A stretch of 64,000 bases of DNA from DASQYE01 sp035940775 (GTDB lineage Bacteria > Acidobacteriota > Blastocatellia > Pyrinomonadales > Pyrinomonadaceae), in assembly GCA_035940775.1 (NCBI GenBank), contig DASZEN010000059.1, forward strand, positions 130,329 to 194,328, written 5' to 3'. The notes beneath the pieces were generated by a model. The model was not told where the DNA came from. It ran no database searches and saw only the letters and a list, made by a program, of their open reading frames with translations. Positions 27,016 through 34,801 of this stretch are shown piece by piece. Position numbers and translations under genes: made by a program. Position 1 is the first letter of the stretch. Every line of letters begins with the position of its first letter.

Positions 27016-27540
27016 ATGTCCGATCCTTTTGTCGCTGAGATCAGAATCTTTACCTACACGTTCGCGCCCAAAGGCTGGGCTTTCTGTGACGGGCAGCTTT
27101 TGCCGCTGTCGCAGAACACGGCCCTCTTCTCGCTGCTTGGAACCTTTTACGGGGGCGACGGCAAATCTACGTTCGCGCTGCCGGACATGCAGGGACGCGT
27201 GCCCATGCATGCGGGAACTTTTAATAATCCCGGCCCCGGCCTGAGCGGGCACTCTATAGGTGAGATGGGTGGCGAGGATTTCGTCACGCTGCTCACGTCC
27301 GAGATACCTGTTCATAGCCACGTCTACAGTCAATCCGTGAGGGCCGCGGACAATCTTAACCCCGTGGGTCTGACGATAGGAACCGGAACGGCTGTCTATG
27401 CGCCTCCTCCGGTCACCGTCACCATGAACCCTCTGTCGCTCCCTCCGGCTGGCGGTAGTCTCCCCCATAATAATTTGCAGCCGTATGTGACTTTACAGTT
27501 TTGCATCGCGCTTCAGGGAGTCTTCCCGCCGCGCCAATAG
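27016..27540 (+). CDS. Phage tail-collar domain protein (MdpB-like), copy 3
   Basis: The third member (174 residues) has AEIRIFTYTFAPKGWAFCDG, QLLPLSQNTALFSLLGTFYGG and ALPDMQGRVPMH, ending in LPPAGGSLPHNNLQPYVTLQF. A longer Gly/Pro insertion (NNPGPGLSGHSIGEMG) distinguishes it. The ribosome-binding site taaggagg lies across the stop of copy 2. The triplet may form a hetero-oligomer, by analogy with trimeric phage fibres; this is inference. The adhesin gene follows after a hairpin. Confidence 0.93.
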   Translation: MSDPFVAEIRIFTYTFAPKGWAFCDGQLLPLSQNTALFSLLGTFYGGDGKSTFALPDMQGRVPMHAGTFNNPGPGLSGHSIGEMGGEDFVTLLTSEIPVHSHVYSQSVRAADNLNPVGLTIGTGTAVYAPPPVTVTMNPLSLPPAGGSLPHNNLQPYVTLQFCIALQGVFPPRQ

Positions 27541-27635
27541 AGGGCATCAGTTGTCCTGCATAGCGAGGTGGCGCTCGCTTTCGCAGCCGCCGCAAAAGAT
27601 ATTTGTACTGACCCTTACCGAAACATTTGCTGATT

Positions 27636-27665
27636 GCCCGCAGCCATTAATCAATGGCTGCGGGC
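27636..27665. promoter_or_regulatory. Perfect hairpin without T-tract between the tail-collar operon and the adhesin
   Basis: A 13-bp perfect stem (gcccgcagccatt at 27636-27648, aatggctgcgggc at 27653-27665) has a 4-base loop. It is followed by ccaatcg rather than a run of T, so it is either a weak terminator, a 3'-end stabiliser or a processing site that lets some transcription reach the adhesin at 27814. Confidence 0.7.
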
Positions 27666-27813
27666 CCAATCGACAGGGTCACAGGCTGTACTCCAGAGCC
27701 ACGGGCGACCACTCCCGCGCGCCACAAGGCTCTCCCGGCTCCAGCCTCCCGACCAAAATCCCCTGCAACGCGTCCCCAAACACGTTGCTTTATCCCTGGA
27801 AGGAGTTCCCCTA

Positions 27814-30800
27814 ATGCTTCGCACTCCCAATCATACAACCCGCACTAAGTCTGCAAAAAATAGGTTCGCAAAGAAGACGACAATAATTAGAAAGCCTTTG
27901 CTGTTCAGTTTATTGGCGGTGATGGTATTAGGGACGATCATACTGTCAGTTTCCTCCGTCTCCGTGCATTCCAGCAGCACCGTGGCGAAGGACGCCGCCG
28001 CTAAGTCGAGCGACGCGCGGGAGGCCCAACCGAAAGAGGGCCGAAGCTCTCGCCAGGCATCGAGCGTTGCTCCGTCGAGCGCCGCCGCTCCAGGGAATCC
28101 GGCGGTCGCTGGCCCTCCCACCCGGAGCGCCGCGAGCAGCAGCAGCAACAAGCGCATGATGAGTCACATGATGGCACGGTTCTTCCCCACCTTTGCCAAC
28201 ACGACCATCACGGCCACCAAGACCGATGCGCTGCTGGTCGATCTCAACAATGACAACGTGGCCAATCCCGGCGACACGCTCAGGTATACCGTCACGATCA
28301 CCAACACGGGCAGCGTGGATGCGACCGGCCTGACCTTTAACGACACACCCGACGCCAATACTACGATCGTGCCCGGCTCCGTGATGACGACGCCGATTGC
28401 GGCCGACGACACCTACAGCGCGCTCGGCAACGTCCGCATCTCGATCAGCGCTGGCAACGGCCTGCTGGCAAACGATCACGACGCGGACGGCGACGCCCTC
28501 ACCATAAGCGCGCCCTCTTCGAGCGCCAACGGCGGAGACGTAGCCGTCAACCCGGACGGCAGCTTCACCTACAACCCGTCGCCAGGGTTTGAGGGAGCCG
28601 ACAGCTTCACCTACACGGTGTCGGACAATGACGGAAACACACGGTCGGCGACCGTCACCATCAACGTTAGCGGGATGATCTGGTTCATAGATAACAACGT
28701 GGGCGCACCCGGCAGCTCTCCCGGCGACGGACGATTGACCAATCCTTTCAAATCCCTGGCCGCCTTCCAGGCCGTCAATGACGGCGCGGGCAATCATCCG
28801 GCGGCGGGCGACAACATCTTCATTTATGAGAGCGCCACGGATTACGTCGGGCCGGTCACGCTGCTGAGCGGTCAGCGATTGATCGGACAGGATGCGACGG
28901 CTTCGCTCTCTTCGATCACGGGATTGACTCCGCCGAGCGGCAGCGATCCGTTGCCGACGACCAACTCCGCGAATGCGACAATTGCGCGGATCACAAGCGT
29001 TACGGACGGCGGCATCAACCTCGGACAGAACAATCACATCCAGGGATTGACGGTTGGTGACACGACCACCTCCGACATTACGGGCACGAACTTCGGCACG
29101 CTGACCGTGCTCGACACGAGCCTGACAGGCACTGGCCGCGCACTGAATCTCAGCACGGGTACGGTCGGCGCGACCTTCGACAAGATTTCCTCTACGAACA
29201 GCCCGACGACCGGCATCAGCCTGACCAGCATCATCGGCACCCTGACGGTCACCGGCACGACGACGATTGATAACGCGAGCGGCGTCGGTATCAGCATCGC
29301 CAGCCTCGTCGCCATCCCTTCCGGCACGTCCGTGTCGTTCGGCACAACCAACATCAATAACCGTAACAACACGGGCATTCTCATAAACGACGCCGATAAT
29401 ACGAGCGGCATTTCGTTCGGCGCGACGACCATCGCCAACGCGCACAACGTCGGCGGCTACGGCGTGCGTGTGCAGAACTCAAGCGCCGATGTCACCTTCG
29501 CCAGCACCAACATCAGCAATGCCAAGCAGACGGTCGCCGAGACGCTCGATGTCGCGGGCTTTCCGACCAACGACGGCGACGGCGACGCCATCTTCCTGAC
29601 CGGAAACTCGGGCAGCTTCAACTCCAACGGCGGCACGATCACCAACAGCGACGGCGAAGGCATAGACGTTCGCAACTCGTCGAACCTTAATCTGACGAAC
29701 GTCACGATTGATCTTCCGGGCCTCGCCTCCGCAGCCAGTATCGGCCACGGCATACGCGCCATCAATCTTTCGGGAACAGGTACTCTGACCAACACGACGA
29801 TCACGCGTTTCGACAGCGCGTCGGGCGTCAACGTCACACGCGACGGTTTCCGTATCGTCAACGTCAACACAGACCTGACGATGACCATCGCCGGGGGCAA
29901 CTTTACGAACTCGCCGCGCGGCAACGACGCCTTCTCGGCCGAAGCTCAGGGCACGTCCAACATGACGCTCAACGTGCAGAACAACGGCGCGACGCCGAGT
30001 CTCTTCACGGGCCTGTTCGGCGACGCCATAGACGTGAGGACGGTCACCGGCTCGACCGGCACGGTCAACGTCAACGTCTCGAACTCGACGTTCCAGAACG
30101 CAGCCGCGAGCGGCGCCAACGGCATCCAGCTCACGCCGTTCGGCGGCCCGGCCACTGTGAACTACAACATCACGGGCAACACGATGGTGGACATCGGCCG
30201 CCTCGGCATCAACGCCGGGCTCATCAACATGACGGTCGGAGGCGCGGTGGCTCCCGGCCCGAGCCTGCTCGGAACCATCTCCGGCAATATTTTGGAGAAC
30301 AGCACGGGCCGTCGCGGCATCAGCATCATCGCCGACACGTCCGCCCAACAACTGAAGGCCAACATCGACAACAACACGCTTGACCGCCTGCCCGCCAACA
30401 GGAACGGCATCGTCGTCAGCTCGCGTAACAGCGTGCCGTCCTCCGATGTCCTGATTACCAATAACAAGATGGGCCAGAAGGCCGGTTTTGTAGGGCTCGT
30501 AGGCGGCAGTGCCGAGGCGGTGCTTGTCGAAACGCAGGGTACGGCTGTCACCAGAACACTGATTGACGGCAACACGATCACCTCCAACGCGACCGTCGAA
30601 GTGGTGCGCGTCAGGGCCATAAACACTTCGAGCCTGAGCGCGACGGTGACGAACAACTCGATCACCGACAATGCGGGCACACACCTTGAGTTTGCCGCGA
30701 CGACGCAGACCCCGACCGCGCCCGGCCCGGTCATCTGCCTGAACATGACCGGCAATACCCTGCCAGCCGCAGGCGTCGGCGTCATTCGATTGAACCACGC

Positions 30801-33708
30801 GGCCGGTACGGCCATTAACGTCGTGCAGGCGAGCGCGGCTGCGCTCTCGGCTGCCAACAGTGCGGCGACCGTGACCGTAGTGGGCACGCCCACCTTCGGC
30901 GCGGCGGCCTGCTCTCCGGCGGTCGCGATGCTTCAAAGCAGGCCCGACAACGGAGCCATGCTCGCGCGCAACGTAGAACGCTCTCCGAAGACCGCCAGCG
31001 CGCTCAATCTGGTTTCCAGAATCGCGCAGGTCAACCGTCAAGCCAGAGGCGATCAGGCGTTGGCTCTGAACCACACCCCGGCGAAGACAGGGAAGGTCGT
31101 CAAATCGAGCGCGGCCCGCAGTCGTAAGAGCCAGCAGTTGAATCACGCTGCGCTCGCACGGCCCGTCGCTGCCGCCACCACTATGGTCGGCAGTGTCAAT
31201 CTCAACATCGGCACGCTGCCCGCGGGCAAGAGCGTCACGATCACCTTCGACGTGGTCATCAATCCCCTGTTGTTGCCGCCGAACACGACTCAGGTCTCCA
31301 ACCAGGGCACGGTGACCGGCAGCAACATCAGCCCGACCGTCACGGATGATCCCGATACGGGTGCTGCGAACGACCCGACCGTGACTCCTGTGGTCATTCC
31401 GAACCAGCCGCCGACAGCGGATGCCGGGCCGGATCAGACTGTGGAATGCGCTGGCGGCTCGACCAGTGTGACGCTGAATGGAACCGGCTCAACCGATCCT
31501 GATGCGGGCGATACGCTGACCTACGTCTGGACGGAGGGCGTCACTCCGATAGCGACGGGCGCGAACCCGACCGTTAATCTGAGCGTCGGCTCGCACACGA
31601 TCACGCTGACCGTCACAGACTCCTACGGCGCAACCGACAAGGATACGGTCGTCATCAACGTCGTGGACACTCAGGCCCCCGTGATTACTCTGAACGGAGC
31701 GAATCCGATGACGGTCGAGTGTCACACGAGCTTTACCGATCCGGGCGCGACCGCCGCCGACGCTTGCGACAGCAGCGTGCCGGTGACAGCCTCCGGCAGC
31801 GTTGATGTCAATACTCCTGGAACCTACACGATCACCTACACGGCGACGGACGACAGCGCGAACAAGACCACGGCGACCAGAACAGTCAACGTCGTGGATA
31901 CGACCGCGCCGGTCATCACGGTCAACGGGGCGAATCCGATGACGGTCGAGTGCCACACGAGCTTTAGTGATCCGGGCGCGACCGCAAGTGATTCCTGCGC
32001 CGGTAGCGTTCCGGTAACCACTTCGGGCACTGTCAACGTTGACGCGCCCGGAACCTACACGATCACCTACACGGCGACCGATGGCACGAACACCGCCACC
32101 TCCACGCGTACTGTGAAAGTCGTAGACACGACCGCGCCGGTCATCACGGTCAACGGGGCGAACCCGATGACGGTCGAGTGCCACGCGGGCTTCAGCGATC
32201 CGGGCGCGACCGCAAATGATTCCTGCGCCGGTAGCGTTCCGGTAACCACTTCGGGCAGCGTTGATCCCAACACGCCCGGAACCTACACGCTGACCTATAC
32301 GGCCAGCGACGGTACGAACACGGCCACCGCCACGCGCACTGTGAAAGTCGTGGACACGACCGCGCCTGTAATCTCGCTCAACGGGGCGAGTCCGATGACG
32401 GTCGAATGCCATACGAGCTTTAGTGATCCGGGCGCGGTCGCCAGCGATGCTTGCGACAGCACTGTTCCGGTCACGGCCTCGGGCAGCGTCGATCCGAACA
32501 CGGTCGGAACCTACACGATCACCTACACGGCGACGGACGACTCCGGTAATGCAGCGACACCCGTCACACGCACGGTCAATGTCGTAGACACAACGCCGCC
32601 CTCCATCACGATCAACGGAGCGAATCCGATGACGGTCGAGTGCCATACGAGCTTTACCGACCCGGGCGTATCCGCCACCGATAGCTGTGAGGGAGTCATT
32701 CCGATCATCACGTCCGGCAGCGTCAACCCTGACGTTCCCGGAACCTACATAATCACCTACTCGGCGACGGATTCGTCGGGCAACACGTCTTCCGTGACGA
32801 GGACGGTAAATGTGGTGGACACCATCGCACCGACGCTCGCGCTCAACGGGGCGAACCCGATGACGATTGAGTGCCACACCACCTTTACTGATCCGGGCGC
32901 GACCGCCACCGATTCCTGCGCTGGAAATCTGACGGGCTCTATCGTCGTCACGGGCAGCGTCAACCCGAACGTCCCCGGAACCTACACACTGACCTACACG
33001 GTGAGCGACGGCTTCAACCAGACCTCGAAGACGCGCACTGTGAAAGTCGTGGATACGATTGCGCCGACGCTCACGCTCAACGGAGCGAATCCGATGACGG
33101 TCGAGTGCCACACCACCTTTACCGATCCGGGCGCGACCGCCACCGATTCGTGTGCCGGAGACCTGACGGGCTCAATCACGACGATGAGCAACGTCAATCC
33201 GAACATGGTCGGAACCTACACGATCACCTACACGGTCAGCGATGGTTACAACCAGACCTCGAAGACGCGGACTGTGATCGTCGTCGATACGGGAGCGCCG
33301 ACCATCACACTGACCGGCCAGACGGTTACCCTCTGGCCGCCCGACCACCAGTACGTTACCGTCAACCTGACGAGCCTGGTCGCCAGCGTCAGCGACGGCT
33401 GCGATTCGACGACTGACATCAACGACGTCGTAATCTCGAAGGTGACGAGCGACGAAGCCGAGAACGGCAACGGTGACGGCAATACCAGTAACGACATCGT
33501 CATCGCCGCCAACTGCAAGTCGGTTCAGCTTCGTTCGGAGCGGGCCGGTAATAGCAACGGTCGCGTCTACACCATCGTATTCTCGGTCACGGATGCCAAC
33601 GGCAACGTGGCGACGGCGAGCGCGAAGGTGATAGTGCCGAAGGACGGCCCCGGCGGCAGCGCTATTGACGACGGGCCGAAGTATACGGTCACGAGCAACT
33701 GCCCGTGA
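27814..33708 (+). CDS. Large secreted adhesin-like protein (DUF11, cadherin-like, parallel-helix, PKD and seven Ig-like repeats)
   Basis: The ATG at 27814 has a ggaaggag ribosome-binding site, giving 1964 residues. A signal anchor (LLFSLLAVMVLGTIILSVSS, about 30-50) is followed by a Ser/Ala-rich linker. Then come a DUF11-like domain (about 129-195, GDTLRYTVTITNTGSVDATG), a cadherin-like domain (about 196-285) and a long parallel-helix region (about 290-1040) opening WFIDNNVGAPGS. A second DUF11-like end follows, then a PKD domain (about 1193-1285). Seven tandem Ig-like DUF5011/HYR-type repeats of about 76-79 residues (about 1288-1827, each with GANPMTVECHTSF-DPG) come next. A C-terminal domain starts VTLWPPDHQYVTV. 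No LPxTG or type IX sorting signal is seen. Probable role: surface adhesion or matrix formation. Confidence 0.9.
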   Translation: MLRTPNHTTRTKSAKNRFAKKTTIIRKPLLFSLLAVMVLGTIILSVSSVSVHSSSTVAKDAAAKSSDAREAQPKEGRSSRQASSVAPSSAAAPGNPAVAGPPTRSAASSSSNKRMMSHMMARFFPTFANTTITATKTDALLVDLNNDNVANPGDTLRYTVTITNTGSVDATGLTFNDTPDANTTIVPGSVMTTPIAADDTYSALGNVRISISAGNGLLANDHDADGDALTISAPSSSANGGDVAVNPDGSFTYNPSPGFEGADSFTYTVSDNDGNTRSATVTINVSGMIWFIDNNVGAPGSSPGDGRLTNPFKSLAAFQAVNDGAGNHPAAGDNIFIYESATDYVGPVTLLSGQRLIGQDATASLSSITGLTPPSGSDPLPTTNSANATIARITSVTDGGINLGQNNHIQGLTVGDTTTSDITGTNFGTLTVLDTSLTGTGRALNLSTGTVGATFDKISSTNSPTTGISLTSIIGTLTVTGTTTIDNASGVGISIASLVAIPSGTSVSFGTTNINNRNNTGILINDADNTSGISFGATTIANAHNVGGYGVRVQNSSADVTFASTNISNAKQTVAETLDVAGFPTNDGDGDAIFLTGNSGSFNSNGGTITNSDGEGIDVRNSSNLNLTNVTIDLPGLASAASIGHGIRAINLSGTGTLTNTTITRFDSASGVNVTRDGFRIVNVNTDLTMTIAGGNFTNSPRGNDAFSAEAQGTSNMTLNVQNNGATPSLFTGLFGDAIDVRTVTGSTGTVNVNVSNSTFQNAAASGANGIQLTPFGGPATVNYNITGNTMVDIGRLGINAGLINMTVGGAVAPGPSLLGTISGNILENSTGRRGISIIADTSAQQLKANIDNNTLDRLPANRNGIVVSSRNSVPSSDVLITNNKMGQKAGFVGLVGGSAEAVLVETQGTAVTRTLIDGNTITSNATVEVVRVRAINTSSLSATVTNNSITDNAGTHLEFAATTQTPTAPGPVICLNMTGNTLPAAGVGVIRLNHAAGTAINVVQASAAALSAANSAATVTVVGTPTFGAAACSPAVAMLQSRPDNGAMLARNVERSPKTASALNLVSRIAQVNRQARGDQALALNHTPAKTGKVVKSSAARSRKSQQLNHAALARPVAAATTMVGSVNLNIGTLPAGKSVTITFDVVINPLLLPPNTTQVSNQGTVTGSNISPTVTDDPDTGAANDPTVTPVVIPNQPPTADAGPDQTVECAGGSTSVTLNGTGSTDPDAGDTLTYVWTEGVTPIATGANPTVNLSVGSHTITLTVTDSYGATDKDTVVINVVDTQAPVITLNGANPMTVECHTSFTDPGATAADACDSSVPVTASGSVDVNTPGTYTITYTATDDSANKTTATRTVNVVDTTAPVITVNGANPMTVECHTSFSDPGATASDSCAGSVPVTTSGTVNVDAPGTYTITYTATDGTNTATSTRTVKVVDTTAPVITVNGANPMTVECHAGFSDPGATANDSCAGSVPVTTSGSVDPNTPGTYTLTYTASDGTNTATATRTVKVVDTTAPVISLNGASPMTVECHTSFSDPGAVASDACDSTVPVTASGSVDPNTVGTYTITYTATDDSGNAATPVTRTVNVVDTTPPSITINGANPMTVECHTSFTDPGVSATDSCEGVIPIITSGSVNPDVPGTYIITYSATDSSGNTSSVTRTVNVVDTIAPTLALNGANPMTIECHTTFTDPGATATDSCAGNLTGSIVVTGSVNPNVPGTYTLTYTVSDGFNQTSKTRTVKVVDTIAPTLTLNGANPMTVECHTTFTDPGATATDSCAGDLTGSITTMSNVNPNMVGTYTITYTVSDGYNQTSKTRTVIVVDTGAPTITLTGQTVTLWPPDHQYVTVNLTSLVASVSDGCDSTTDINDVVISKVTSDEAENGNGDGNTSNDIVIAANCKSVQLRSERAGNSNGRVYTIVFSVTDANGNVATASAKVIVPKDGPGGSAIDDGPKYTVTSNCP
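31678..33294 (+). repeat. Seven tandem coding repeats of about 228-237 bases
   Basis: Each unit encodes one Ig-like domain. The segment aatccgatgacggtcgagtg recurs at each unit start with few changes, most often at a 228-base period. Units 2 and 3 are closest in sequence, and units 6 and 7 share an extra NLTGSI/DLTGSI insertion. The pattern indicates duplication of single domains with local homogenisation. Confidence 0.88.
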
Positions 33709-33745
33709 TCGCAGGCGTAGACCGCGCCAGCAGGAGTGGTTTGAA

Positions 33746-33827
33746 GGATGCGCGGGCTCGCGGGCCGAAAAAGGGCCAGCCAGCCACGAGCGATGGAAGG
33801 GCTGAAAACCCGCGAGCCCGCGCGTCC
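33746..33827. terminator. Long-loop hairpin after the first adhesin
   Basis: A 19-base arm (33746-33764, ggatgcgcgggctcgcggg) is matched at 33809-33827 with one mismatch around a 44-base loop. It lies between the adhesin stop and the small secreted protein. It probably forms the 3' end of the adhesin mRNA; there is no clear T tract. Confidence 0.55.
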
Positions 33828-33900
33828 TTCGAGCCGAGCAAACAGAATTACTGTTTGACTTTAATTCTTCACTTATCTTTAGTCCGAGAGGAGTCCGGTT

Positions 33901-34287
33901 ATGAGAAATCCCCTTACCGCCATTCTAAATTCGAGGAACGTTCTTCGCCTTGCGACCCTGGTCGCGGTGCTCGTTATCCTGGGCGCAGCGCCGCTGCTCT
34001 CCGGCGCACAAACGCAGACCTCCGTCAACATCGTGAATAATTCCGGATGGGAGTTGCGCCATCTATACATTTCGCCTGTGGACAACGATAACTGGGGGCC
34101 GGATCAACTCCACGAGATGGTGATCGCGCCCGGCCAGTCCTACACGCTCAACATCGCTTGCGATCAGGCGCAGGTCAAGCTCATCAGCGAGGATCAGGAC
34201 GGCTGTTTCCTATCCACGACGGTTGCCTGCACGGGCAACGCCGCCTGGACGATCACGAACGACATGGTTCCGAACTGCGGGAACTGA
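33901..34287 (+). CDS. Small secreted protein of unknown function
   Basis: The product is 128 residues with a gaggag ribosome-binding site. A signal peptide (VLRLATLVAVLVILGAAPLLSGA, cleavage near residue 36) leaves a mature domain of about 92 residues with the pattern VNIVNNSGWELRHLYISP, then WGPDQL, then PGQSYTLNIAC. This resembles small beta-sandwich secreted proteins seen in several environmental bacteria, but I cannot name the family. Cysteines in IACDQ, DGCFL, VACTG and PNCGN suggest two disulfides. It sits alone between the two adhesin genes, bracketed by hairpins, and could be a secreted partner of either. Confidence 0.8.
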   Translation: MRNPLTAILNSRNVLRLATLVAVLVILGAAPLLSGAQTQTSVNIVNNSGWELRHLYISPVDNDNWGPDQLHEMVIAPGQSYTLNIACDQAQVKLISEDQDGCFLSTTVACTGNAAWTITNDMVPNCGN

Positions 34288-34510
34288 CGGGGCCTGAGCT
34301 GAGGGCGACGCGCGACAGCTCAAAGCCAGTTCTAGGGGCGGCTCGATGCTCAAAAAAGGGGCAGCGCGCCCCGCGTTCCAAAGCCCTTTGGAGCCAGGGT
34401 GCGGCGGTTGTTTATCCGGGCCGTTTGGCGAGCCTTCATCAGGATTCAGGGCGTTAACGAACCTCCGGGATGCCGCCGTTCGCAGCCAAAATCTTAAGCC
34501 TGTAACACGA

Positions 34511-34539
34511 GAGCGCCGGTTCAAACCGGCGCTCTTTTA
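34511..34539 (+). terminator. Intrinsic terminator
   Basis: An 11-bp perfect stem (gagcgccggtt at 34511-34521, aaccggcgctc at 34524-34534) has a very short loop and is followed by tttta. It separates the small secreted protein gene from the giant adhesin promoter. Confidence 0.88.
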
Positions 34540-34635
34540 TTTGTTATCATCATAAACGCCCGACCCGGGCGCGCGGGTCGACCCGACGGCCGTCCAAACA
34601 TTTGTCGATTCAAGTGTTTAACAGACGATAAGATG

Positions 34636-34664
34636 TTGACTCTCCTACAATTCTCGCGTAAATT
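34636..34664 (+). promoter_or_regulatory. Putative sigma-70 promoter of the giant adhesin gene
   Basis: TTGACT at 34636-34641 and TAAATT at 34659-34664 are 17 bases apart. Transcription would start near 34671, giving a leader of about 130 bases before the ATG at 34802. Confidence 0.65.
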
Positions 34665-34801
34665 GTTAGGGTGCATTTCCGGGTCAGATCGCCCGTTACT
34701 GTGCGTCGCCTCCGTAATAGTTTCCAGATCAACCGACCAAAGATTACCCCTCGCGCTGTGAGATCGACCCGCAGTGCCTTTTCACTGGAAGGAAGTTCCC
34801 C

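Larger units (their letters stand above)
34288..34801. other. Intergenic region upstream of the giant adhesin
   Basis: A 514-base gap holding an intrinsic terminator (34511-34539), a strong promoter (34636-34664) and a leader of about 130 bases. No gene is convincing in it. Confidence 0.6.

Noticed and set aside
25980..27540. Prophage or contractile injection system
   Set aside because: Only tail-collar genes are present; no sheath, tube, baseplate, capsid, integrase or terminase is visible in the window.
27946..33111. Long minus-strand open frames (about 500-555 codons) opposite the first adhesin
   Set aside because: They arise from the codon bias of Thr/Asn/Gly-rich repeats on the plus strand; their products are Arg/Ala/Val-rich, repetitive and lack ribosome-binding sites or domains.
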